Source of the DNA: Polytrichum commune
Lineage: Eukaryota > Streptophyta > Polytrichopsida > Polytrichales > Polytrichaceae
DNA: 64,000 nucleotides
Direction: 5' to 3'
Assembly: GCA_950295325.1 (NCBI GenBank)
Contig: OX485803.1
Coordinates: forward strand, 3,224,001-3,288,000
Positions 1 through 9,563 of this stretch are shown in pieces. Below the pieces are notes generated by a model. The model had not been told where the DNA came from. It saw only the letters and a program-made list of their open reading frames with translations, and made no database searches. The translations under genes and the position numbers were made by a program. Within the stretch, counting starts at the first letter, position 1, and every line of letters begins with the position of its first letter.

Positions 1-152
1 CCTATCTTTGTAATCTCAAACTGACAATGTCCCCTATCTCAAATCTTTCAACCTCTCTTTCATATTTTGGATATGATCACGTGGAAAAAAATATTCTAAT
101 AACAATTTCTTGAACTTAGAATATGTCTCCACATGACCCTTGTTGGCCTCCT
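1..152 (-). pseudogene. Gypsy gag fragment, distal to the Copia insertion
   Basis: Read on the minus strand, this piece continues the gag frame that starts near 2583 and is interrupted by the Copia insertion at 153-2113. It encodes the motif YSKFKKLLLEYFFPRDH, typical of a retrotransposon gag capsid region, and then meets a TAG stop soon after the motif MKERLKDLR. The frame resumes beyond the stop, so this gag is degenerate. The rest of the Gypsy element lies to the left of the window. The family identity rests on motif resemblance. Confidence 0.6.
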
Positions 153-374
153 TGTTAGACATACATACAAGTATGTAGTTCAGTATTCTCTAAGTATTCA
201 TACGTATTAGTAGAAGTCATAGAAAGGATATGACTCTTCATATCCATTAGTCATGTCCATTCACCTCCGTCAGTCATGACTCTTCACAATGTATAAGAGG
301 AGATGAACCTCAATACAAATCAATCAAGAATCATGTATCCAACTTGTGTTTGTACCTCTCATATAAATCTTACA
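153..374 (+). repeat. 5' LTR of the Copia derivative
   Basis: 222 bp, TG...CA ends. A TATA-like TGTATAAGAGG at about 288 could be the U3 promoter. It differs from the 3' LTR at one C/T position near base 30. Confidence 0.93.
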
Positions 375-386
375 TGGTATCAAAGC
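375..386 (+). other. Primer binding site (initiator Met tRNA type)
   Basis: TGGTATCAAAGC immediately follows the LTR and matches the common plant retrotransposon primer site TGGTATCAGAGC except at one base. Confidence 0.85.
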
Positions 387-806
387 ATCAAGAGGGAGGA
401 CTATCTGTCAACTCCAATTCCTTTGTTAAGAACTAGAAAAGAGCCACGATAGAGAAGTCTTACAAGTCATGGATTGTGAAGCTGGGGCGAAGCGAATGCT
501 TCAATTTGTAAGCCTAGGTATTACGTGTAAGCATGACCTTGAACAGTTGATATTGAAAATTCTCTCGGCAATAGAGTATTTTTTGTCTCTCTAAATCTCT
601 GTGTAAGCCTAGTCAGTATTGAAAGCGCACAAAGTATAGAAGTTATGTCCAATTTTGCATATCTAAGTGTCCATTTCATGGATACTTTGCTGGATCTCAC
701 CATCGTCATAAGATCCTCGGTGGGGGCGAGCACAAGGGATTTTGTCAACAATGACAATCACTGGTAATCAAATTCCCATTTTGTCAACAATAACAAAATT
801 TTAAAA

Positions 807-1535
807 ATGGCAAGTCAAGGAAGAATAGACATTAGCCATATTCCAAAGTTTGATGGAACATACTTTCACATATGGAAGCATAGGCTTACATTATTATTCA
901 AATATGAAAGGCTCTATTCAATTGTAAGTGGGATTGAGGGCAAACCTGTTCAACCCTCTGCTGTTGAAATTTTGGCCGGGGCTGTTGTACCACCTGCTAA
1001 TGGACCAGGTAGTATCATAAATTGGAAATCTGTGAAAATAGTGCTAAGGTATATTAATGGCACTTGCTCTTTTGGAATCAAATATTGCAAGAAACCAAAT
1101 GGTAATATCTTGGTAGGCTACTCCGATGCGGATTGGGCCGGTGACAAGGACACCCGACGATCTACATCAGGTTATTGTTTTCTACTTGCTGGTGCGGTCG
1201 TGTCTTGGGCTAGCAAGAAACAAACATCTGTGGCATTATCAAGTACCGAATCAGAGTACATGGCTTTATCCAAAGCTTTTGCCGAAGCCATTTGGCTTCG
1301 CCGTTTACTTCAAGACCTCGGGTTCCCTCAATCACAACTCACTTTAATATATGCCGATAATCAAAGTGCTATTGCCTTAACTGCTAACCCCAAGTTTCAT
1401 TCTCGAAGTAAGCATATTGACACTCAATACCATTTTATGAGAGACCAAATTTTAAATAAACAAATTACCTTGAAGTATGTTCCAACCATAGACATGGTTG
1501 CTGACATTTTTACAAAAAGTTTACCCCGCATATGA
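807..1535 (+). CDS. Gag N-terminus fused in frame to Copia RNase H
   Basis: 242 codons, starting at an ATG downstream of the primer site. Residues 1 to about 70 resemble the N-terminus of a Copia gag (motif KFDGTYFHIWKHRLTLL). From about residue 74 the sequence jumps to the end of the Copia reverse transcriptase/RNase H region. It contains VLRYINGT, the metal-binding aspartate of GYSDADWAGD, the glutamate of SSTESEYMAL, the aspartate of YADNQSAI, and the terminal RSKHIDTQYHFMRD and ADIFTKSLP motifs. A deletion has therefore joined gag and RNase H without breaking the frame. The residues needed for RNase H chemistry appear to be present, but protease, integrase and the RT core are absent. Whether a protein is made is unknown. 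Confidence 0.85.
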   Translation: MASQGRIDISHIPKFDGTYFHIWKHRLTLLFKYERLYSIVSGIEGKPVQPSAVEILAGAVVPPANGPGSIINWKSVKIVLRYINGTCSFGIKYCKKPNGNILVGYSDADWAGDKDTRRSTSGYCFLLAGAVVSWASKKQTSVALSSTESEYMALSKAFAEAIWLRRLLQDLGFPQSQLTLIYADNQSAIALTANPKFHSRSKHIDTQYHFMRDQILNKQITLKYVPTIDMVADIFTKSLPRI

Positions 1536-1891
1536 CATTTAATGTGTATGCAAAATCTTGGCATCCAATCATATATTCAAGACGATCACCTCACCACGAC
1601 CGAGACCATGACGCCTCCGAACACTTCAAGTCTCCACCCTCAAGCCTCCTTGGCTTATGTGGGAGCTTCTGATTCATGGCCCTGTTCCTTTGGAGTGGGA
1701 GCACACATGACAGAGTTCAAATCCGCAGTCTCAAGACCATGACCTTGCAAATCAAAAGCATAGCTGAAAACTACACCCAACTTTCATCAAATTCTCAACA
1801 TACGAAGTTTGATACAAAGAATGATGTTCAAAGGATTGAAAGCCAATCATTGAAGAAATTACTTACTTAGTGACTACTGAACTAGTGGGAG
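1536..1891 (+). other. Copia 3' internal untranslated region with polypurine tract
   Basis: This non-coding stretch lies between the fused ORF and the 3' LTR. The purine-rich tract next to the LTR is the expected plus-strand primer. Confidence 0.7.
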
Positions 1892-2113
1892 TGTTAGACA
1901 TACATACAAGTATGTAGTTTAGTATTCTCTAAGTATTCATACGTATTAGTAGAAGTCATAGAAAGGATATGACTCTTCATATCCATTAGTCATGTCCATT
2001 CACCTCCGTCAGTCATGACTCTTCACAATGTATAAGAGGAGATGAACCTCAATACAAATCAATCAAGAATCATGTATCCAACTTGTGTTTGTACCTCTCA
2101 TATAAATCTTACA
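1892..2113 (+). repeat. 3' LTR of the Copia derivative
   Basis: 222 bp, matching the 5' LTR except for one base, and followed directly by the CTCCT target duplication. Confidence 0.93.
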
Positions 2114-2583
2114 CTCCTCTTTGTCAGCCTTAACACGAGTCCACCAAAGATGGGCTCGTTCTCTCAACAAAAAAGAAACTACTTTCACTTTATCTTTTTG
2201 TAAAAGCTCTCCCTCGAACAAATTTTCTACCGTTCCTAAAAACAATTGAATTGCCTTTGGTTTGAGATTATCTCCACCAAAGAAAATAGACGGTTGCATG
2301 CTCTTACGGATGTCGTGCAAGAGATTATTTTTACATATCTTTCTTCCCTTTTTTTGTTTTTTTCGTGTCCTTCGATTTATTGGTTTGATGAAGAGGAAGG
2401 ACTTTTCGAGGAAGAAGGAAATATAGCTTTCAATTTTTTCTTTTCCCGATTATATGTATGTTTCTCCATAGCCATAACGACGGCTTGGGAGATTGCATCG
2501 AGAATTGGTTTAGACAATGGCTCAAGGTTGGGAACCTTGCCACTTTGGTTTTTCTCAAGGGGAGCACTACCAAATGAAACCAT
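2114..2583 (-). pseudogene. Gypsy gag, N-terminal part
   Basis: On the minus strand this is the start of a Ty3/Gypsy gag. A low-complexity N-terminus (MVSFGSAPLEKNQ at 2583) is followed by the capsid-like motifs PKAIQLFLGTVENLFEG and LLRERAHLWWTRVK. The frame changes between 2377 and 2320, then runs into the Copia insertion at 2113 and continues at 152. The frame change, the insertion and the later stop make it a pseudogene. Confidence 0.65.
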
Positions 2584-2675
2584 AGTGCTCCATAAAATAA
2601 TAATAATAATAAAATCACAACACTATAAAAAATACACAAATACAACTCAACACAATACAATTCAACAAAACGACA

Positions 2676-2688
2676 CTCTGATACCAAA
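2676..2688 (-). other. Gypsy primer binding site
   Basis: On the minus strand this reads TTGGTATCAGAG, the initiator-Met-tRNA-type primer site, just inside the LTR that ends at 2691. Confidence 0.8.
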
Positions 2689-2690
2689 TT

Positions 2691-3016
2691 TGTAACGTAC
2701 CTCGTTAATTTGTTCACAAACAATAAACAAACATTTATTGACAAAAGGCTCATCTCCCAACCTGGAGACACACACAAAACATAACATGTGTTCGCGTTCC
2801 CCCGAGCCCTATCTATACATAGGATCCATAAGATATCTTTAAAAGTCTCAAGCCTTTCTATACATAGATTGGAGTCTCCTTATCTATATGCTTATATCAC
2901 TTTCACTTTGCATTACATAGATAAGAGTCATCCAACTTCTCGTCCCTCGACTTCCCATTCATCAACGGTTCTTAGTCTTGGACATTCATCCATGTGATTT
3001 ATTTCCATCCTCAACA
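2691..3016 (-). repeat. 5' LTR of the minus-strand Gypsy element
   Basis: About 326 bp. On the minus strand it begins TGTTGAGGATGGAAATAAAT and ends GAGGTACGTTACA, with TG...CA ends and a primer binding site directly downstream. The partner LTR would lie left of the window. The right boundary is inferred from the TGTTGA terminus. Confidence 0.8.
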
Positions 3017-3148
3017 ATACATTTCTCAATTAGTCCATTACAGGTGTCCAGGAATCGAAATCAACATATGTATCTATTTTCTACAATCTACGAAGATGGT
3101 AGCGGTTAAGTTTGCATTGATAGATTTTTAACCATCTACGATGTTTAT

Positions 3149-3350
3149 GATATGTAGTGTCACTTACTATTTGGAATTATGCATTGCTATAACATTTTAT
3201 TTATAATGTAAGTTTTTCCTAAGTAAAAAACTATATTGTTCTATAATTTGTAAACAACCAATTTGACCTTTGTTGGTAAAAAAAAACTACATCTATAAGA
3301 AAAATCTCTTAACACAATGCAAGTCCTAATAGTGGGTGACATTAAATACC
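3149..3350. mobile_element. Small inverted-repeat element, diverged copy of the 56.2-kb MITE
   Basis: The left end (GTAGTGTCACTTACTATTTG) and the reverse complement of the right end (TAATGTCACCCACTATTAGG) match imperfectly. The left arm is close to the arm of the MITE at 56210-56426. No coding content. Confidence 0.55.
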
Positions 3351-3609
3351 ACAAATGATGTAGTGGACAAAAACCAATGAGGGGTTGATCACACTGGCCA
3401 CTTCTGGCACCATATGTCAGCATCTCCCGCTGTAATGGTGTGAAAAGTGGTGCACCAACATGTATTTCTGAACATAATCACCAACAATTTCACGGCTGGA
3501 ACCGGCCGTAAAGTTTGGTGTGATCGGGGCCTGAGAAGACCCTGCAAATCACTTACCGATTGCAGACTAATGTTTTCACAATCAACACTCTCATAGCACC
3601 GGATCTTAC

Positions 3610-3682
3610 CTTTGTCCAGGTAAGTTCTTGCAAACTCGAAAGACTCAAAAGGGAGCTGCCCTGGCACCGTGGAAAACTTCCA
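3610..3682 (-). other. Isolated exon-like segment
   Basis: On the minus strand a 73-nt open segment is bounded by a good acceptor (AAATTTAATCAG) and a strong donor (GTAAGA). It would encode 24 residues containing FSTVPGQLPFESFEFARTYL, which read like real protein. I do not recognise the family and could not find flanking exons, so it may be a captured gene fragment or chance. Confidence 0.25.
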
Positions 3683-3699
3683 CTGATTAAATTTTTGCT

Positions 3700-5550
3700 T
3701 TGACAGGCTCATGCAGAGTCACTGGAGGTTGTCAAGTGGAGTGCATGAGAGTTATGAGCACGGGTCCACGAACTGTCAGGATTTGAGCTCATTAGAACCA
3801 AAATACCTAACTTTTGCTAAGGTATGGTGTGACTTGTTCAGGTTTTTTCATGTTATCCAACTTCTACCAACTAGACTTACACAACAAATCTTGTGTTGCA
3901 TTAGCATATATATAATAAAGCAACGGAAAAAATGGAACTGAAAATTAGACCTCCGTTGATTTAGTTATGGTTATTCGGAGTGCATGTCTGTTGATTTGTG
4001 AACATACTACATAGGTTCTCCCAATTGTGTTCGCTATTGATTGTGGAGTAATTTATAAAATTTGAAAACATGATTCAATCCATTTAAACATGTATATTTA
4101 TGGTGCTTGCTCTTTGATCATGACCTAACCACATCCCAATCAAATATAGAGGTCTGATTAAGGGAAGGAACCGAATAACAACTACATATCTTATAAGTTG
4201 ACAGTTCATTGAGACTCCGTGGCAAGTTATTTCTGCTAGGTTTTGGTATTTCAACCACAAAGGTTATATTGTCACTTCAAGAACACATGCAAGTTAGTAA
4301 ATGGCTTATGGACACAAAAATTTGACATAACCTAATCATTGTGATTGGCTTAGCCCCTTCTCAATGTCTTGACTTCATCATATTATCTTGTATGGTCAAA
4401 AATCTCTCTCTCTCTCTCATGCTCATGTGGCATTTTTGTAGGAGATTAGAATGGTCCAATTCAAAGTGGTCAGGCAACATTTTTAAGTTTTTTGACACTG
4501 CAAAAAATATTGACTTCCATAGCAAAACATGGAAGTTTGGAAAAAGCTACATGGAGCCTCTTTATATACTAAATACTGATGGATGCCAAGAACAATTCCT
4601 CCAGTAATTGGGATATGATTGTTTCCCTATACCACTTAATAGGAAGCGTATGATTAAAAGAATGACCACATAAGACCACATATCTTATTTTTCTTCCATT
4701 GGATGGTTTTATAATCTATGTACATGGGAGACTCTATATCCATATTCATAGATTTTATAACCTTTTAGGGGAAAAGATTTAGTGGGAAGATAATACAACT
4801 TTGTAAGTTAGTGAATAGTATGAGAATACCAATGTTAATAATCAAGTCATAATAAGGTGATTTATGGTCAATTGCTACTTATAGTTGGTGCAAAGTGTAC
4901 AAATCAATTCAACACTGCTACTAGTAAACTAGACTACTGTGATGGCGTTCAAGGTGGTTACAGTCATGGCAATCCTATGCAGTTAGACCTTTGGAGTATC
5001 AAAGTCTAACTTCCATCCCAATCAAGTGGACTTTGTGACTGACACCTACCTAAGAAAATGGTGTAAGATATTGCAAGTTGAGTTCATACTCCTCAAGCAC
5101 GAGGATAAAAACTTGATACATATATATACATAGGTGAAAAGACTCTTCGTTTTGTCCATACCTATCATATATTCTCAAAACTAAACACCGTATGATATTT
5201 AAAGGTCACACCAACATTTTTAAATATTAAGGATTGAATTTCATTGGCCATAACATTGCTTAGCTAAAGAGATGTGTTCATGGGCCCCCTAATAAATTCG
5301 AGAATAAAGCCTTCGAATGCTAGAATCCTAGTGCTTCAAAATGAATTTGAAGTCAAGGCAGATGAACACGACTCATCAGATGAGTAATGTTATGGCAACA
5401 TGATGTCAACATATGACTTCCTTTAGGCAATGATATAGCAAGAGGTCACATATGTATTATACCATTTACCTTCATCCATCTTTGAAGTTTACCCTTGATC
5501 TCTAGTCATAGTTTCAAATGTAAGCTTTGTGTGTGTACTCAACTGATGTT
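3700..5550. other. Non-coding DNA
   Basis: AT-rich sequence with no recognised gene, RNA or element. Only short ORFs without protein-like composition. Confidence 0.5.
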
Positions 5551-5556
5551 TGGAAT

Positions 5557-5820
5557 CTTATGGCCTTATCAACTAAAATGAGCCAATTGGGCCATTATGA
5601 GACAATCCGTACTGTCACAATTGATGAGATCTTTCATATTATAATTGATTATTTGCATGGTTTTATAAACATGTGTGGGTGTATTGGAATGGTTGAGTTG
5701 TATTTTAAAAACCCTCAACAAGTATTCTTTTGTACCAACTAGCAATCATTACGTTCCCATCACGTTCCCTACATAAAATTGAGTGGACCAATTGGCTCAT
5801 TTTAGTTGATAAGGCCATTT
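5557..5820. mobile_element. Small inverted-repeat element
   Basis: A 36-bp arm at about 5557-5592 (CTTATCAACTAAAATGAGCC) is repeated in inverted orientation at about 5786-5820 (GGCTCATTTTAGTTGATAAG). The right half, from about 5735, is also similar to 61911-62010, so this is a dispersed repeat. Confidence 0.6.
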
Positions 5821-5829
5821 TGATCATGG

Positions 5830-8690
5830 TGTATGAAGTTGTAATCAACGAGTACACTAGAGTTGACATGCATGATCGTTAAGGTAAGTTGCCTAGTTGG
5901 TTAGTTATCTTATATATACACCTATATTTGAGTGGTGTGGTAAGTGTGTGAGGAATCTAAGAATGTTGGACTACGTGCTAAAACATTGTTAACTATTATG
6001 AGTTTAGCAATGGTAGTCAACATAATCAAGGATCATAATTCCTATGCTTTAAGAATCATAAATAGAATATTCATGTTGAGAATGACACATTTAAAATGTC
6101 ACTTCACTAAGAGCTATGAATAGTATGAACAAAAACGGATATAACCGTGGGATGTCCCAACTTAAAACTTAATTCTCATGGCCACATGAACGAACACATA
6201 CTGCTTAATAATGTTATGCAGGTATACATATTGAAGCATGTGAATTTAGTGTATATACTGAAATTGGCAGTCCTCTAATCTATAGAATGGGAATGGCTAT
6301 CTTAGAGCTGCCCAGTGGGACCCAAGATCTAGTGAGAGTGTCAATATAATAGTGCAAGTGCCATGAGGAGAAAGGTCATAAATACCCTCAGGTGACCCAT
6401 ACTCAAAAGCAGCCAAACTTCGCCCCCTTTTTTCCTGTGGCAGCTTGAGACCTGGCCTCCACTGGGTCCCTCTGTGAAAGAAATCTCACACATTATTCCT
6501 GAGAATGTGGTCAATTTGTGTTACGGTTTCTCAAAGTGTAGGTTAAGTTAAGTTAAGTTACCTTCACAGGGAAGCAATAGGAATGGTGACGTGGATGGTG
6601 GTGCATACTCAAGGAAAGGTGGTGTTGATCAAGCCTGAAAGAATGTGCATACTTACTGTAACTTATTACCCCGTATCACTAATTATTGTGTTGGCCTGTG
6701 CTTCTCAGAAATAGTTCGCCATTGGGAGGCAGGCTCTCTACCCTACCGACCTCTGCACAAAGTTTCAGGCCATAGTATCATTTTTTGCATCACAGGGCCA
6801 TCATTCAACAAACTCCAGACATCCGGTTTCGATATTCGTTGGGGGTTTGGACTTGTGAAAAACGTTGAAGCTATCCAATGTAGGAAGGAGAGAGAGGGAA
6901 TTATCATGTACGAGCGTAACTCTCATCCAGTTAACTTAAAACTTGAGCCTCGTAGGTTTGTGCCCAATTCATCTTGAATGATTTGCACTAGATCAATTCA
7001 TAATCTTTAAAACTATTTTCAACGTCTATTTGAATAAAAACAATAAATTCATGTTGCGTGCTATTTTAGGGGAATGATAGATATGCTTGTATGACACGAT
7101 TCCATCTCTCATCCAATGCATGCTTTCCAAATCACATTAGATTGTAATTTGCATAAATATTCCAACATCATTTTCTTTCCTTATTCGAATGTGAACAACA
7201 TATTTCTTTCAACCTACTTTTGAGGCGAGGGAGTAAGGAACTGTCAACTATTGTGTAGAAGCCAACTTTGGAGTAGAATCTCGTTTTAAGGGTTCTCACC
7301 TTGGCTACAAGCCACGTGGATTTGAGGTTGCACGTTTGTAAGTTAATGTCTATGTGCTCATCGTGTAAGTACTTGAAGTTGGCATGTTTGTTATGCAAGG
7401 TGTATCATTCCTCTTCCCCCCCCCCTTCTAGGAGTTGATGATAACTACAACACTCCACCTCAAAGGTATCCAAAGTCAAGCCAATAGGATGTGCACCCAA
7501 ATGAATTTGTCCCCACTCAAATTGGTTGTAAGTGGGTGCTCACTAGAGTTGGAGGAAGTACTCCCATTTGCACCCATGCGATAGTACTTAGTTGTTTTAT
7601 GTGAATAAGGCCAAATAACAAATTACACATGACCTTGCAAACACCACCGTTGCAAATCCTTGTAACTTTCTTTCACTTCCTTTGGGAGAATACAAAAATT
7701 GAAGGAGAAGTAGAACTTGAACCCCGATATAATAAAATGTATAGTCTTATTTCTAGGTACCAACATGATCAGTTCCTATAATTGATGTAAATATTAATGA
7801 GTTGACATTCCAATTTTATGATGAAGTCACTAACATGTTTGAGAGTCATCTTCCCACCTTTCTATGGGCAATTATCCACATGTTGGTCCAAATTCACATG
7901 CAAGTTGCACTTCACCTCCATGGTTCACATGGTTAAACAACTTGGCAATCAATAGGAGATTTTGTTTTTTCTCCACTCTTATTGACCCCATCTCCATGTC
8001 ACAGAGACCCCATACACTGCAATAATTAACTACCGGGTTGACATCCACAGCCCAAAACCCGTAGATCTGAAAAGCATGATAAAACATGGCTTGGCATCAA
8101 GTGCATTCCAAAAACCAAAGTGTGATCATCACGATAATGGCCCCATGGATTGGGAGAATTAGAATATACATTTCTTGTGTGATTCTTGAAGTTGGTAATT
8201 ACCTTGTTTCTCATTGCTTTCTTCCTTGCACTTAGGCCCTGGCAAAGAAGCAAGCTTGGCTTCTCCGTGCTTGTAGTGGCAGTGGGCATGGAAGCCAAAG
8301 GTGTAACTTCGGAACCAACTCCAAGTGGGTGCTGATGAGATCAGAGTCATCAGCTGGTAAAGTACAAGGCAAGGCAACATAGGCAAGGCAGTTTAGACAG
8401 GGTTATAAAGGTCAAGGTAAGATTAAACATCGGATGTACCACTTAGGCCGAAAGATATTCAAGTTCTATACTATTCTTGAAGCTAGAATGATTAGAAAGA
8501 GCCCAACGTCCTTACATGACATGTTCATGGAGAATGCTCATAAGCTTAGCTAACTTATGTCGGATAGGTACCAACTCTTTAGGAAAGTGGGCCAGTTGCC
8601 AAGTTTTTATGCTTCATTTGTGCCAAAAAGCAAGAAAGACTACGAGTGCCAGGTGACTCCGGTGGAATTTCTCATAACTTACTACACTTC
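5830..8690. other. Non-coding DNA upstream of the MADS gene
   Basis: No supported gene. Short ORFs at 6645-6977 and 8026-8386 show no recognisable domain. A C-tract lies near 7420. Confidence 0.45.
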
Positions 8691-8721
8691 GGTGCTTCCC
8701 CGCGCGGGCCCCCCGGGGGGA

Positions 8722-8732
8722 CTTTATATTTA
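8722..8732 (+). promoter_or_regulatory. Possible TATA box of the MADS gene
   Basis: CTTTATATTTA follows a GC-rich block (8699-8720, containing CCCCCCGGGGGGAC). It lies about 830 bases before the start codon, which would give a long leader. Position and composition fit a core promoter, but no start site is proven. Confidence 0.3.
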
Positions 8733-8948
8733 CTGTGGAAGGTGATGAAGTGGAGGTTAGTTGCTCCCTCCGCGGTTGTAGTGGCGATGGGGATGCAGCT
8801 TGGATCACTTAGGTGATGACCACCAAGTTGGATTCCCCGGCGGGAGGGCAGGGCAGGAGAGGAGAGGAGAGGTCCAGCCCAGCCCAGCCCAGCCAAGCCT
8901 GCAAGGTGAGGGGGATCAGTGGGTGGGGTGCAATATTGTAGCTTAGCG

Positions 8949-8988
8949 CTCTCTCTCTCTCTCTTTCTTTCTCTCTCTCTCTCTCTGA
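8949..8988 (+). repeat. CT microsatellite in the presumed MADS leader
   Basis: About 40 bases of CT-rich repeat. CT/GA tracts are common in plant 5' untranslated regions. Several upstream ATGs in the presumed leader could open short upstream ORFs. Confidence 0.6.
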
Positions 8989-9563
8989 GTTGTGCCGCTC
9001 CTGGTCGCAGACAAGCACAAACAAACCCACCTCACCTGCGGACTTTGGCAAGCCCTTGCTCTTTGCCTTTCCGAATATCCTTTGAATTGTGGAAGCAGTG
9101 ACAACAGCCCTCTCCAGCAAGCGGCAGCACCAGCAACAGAATAACAACGCAACCTTCCTATTGAGCTGCACCGCAATTGTTGTTGTTTCAGCTGGGTGGT
9201 GGGTGGGGTGAGATTATCGGTTTGGGGATGGGATCTAGAGCCCGGGGAAAACAGCATGAGATCAGTAGCAGGTCAGAGGTGCAGGAGGGCTACGCAGACA
9301 TCGCATCAGCAGCAGCATCCGGTGGTGATGATGATGGGCACATCATCAGCAGCAGCAATGATCGGTTGTGAGAGGAGCGAGGGTGGGATTTGGGGATGAT
9401 GGTTTAGCATCGGCACGAGTGGTTAGAAGAAAAAGTGAATCTTCAAAGGGTGAAAGTGCAAGGGCAAGGCAGTCGGTCTGGTGTTGGAAAATCAGAGGCG
9501 TTTTTGTTAATTCGTACTAGGTTTGTTGGTAAGTAGCTGTGTGTGGGAGAGTGAGGAATCATC

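Larger units (their letters stand above)
153..2113 (+). mobile_element. Copia-type LTR retrotransposon, internally deleted, nested in Gypsy gag
   Basis: The element has two 222-bp LTRs (153-374 and 1892-2113) that begin TGTTAGAC, end CTTACA and differ by one base that I could see. It is flanked by the perfect 5-bp target duplication CTCCT (148-152 and 2114-2118). A primer binding site, TGGTATCAAAGC, follows the 5' LTR at 375. A purine-rich tract, AGTGGGAGTG, precedes the 3' LTR. The total length is 1961 bp, against the usual 4-6 kb of Copia elements. Most of gag and all of protease, integrase and the reverse transcriptase core are missing, so the element is non-autonomous. The near-identical LTRs suggest a recent insertion. 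Confidence 0.95.

Noticed and set aside
6645-6977. 110-codon ORF
   Set aside because: No recognisable motif and no supporting context.
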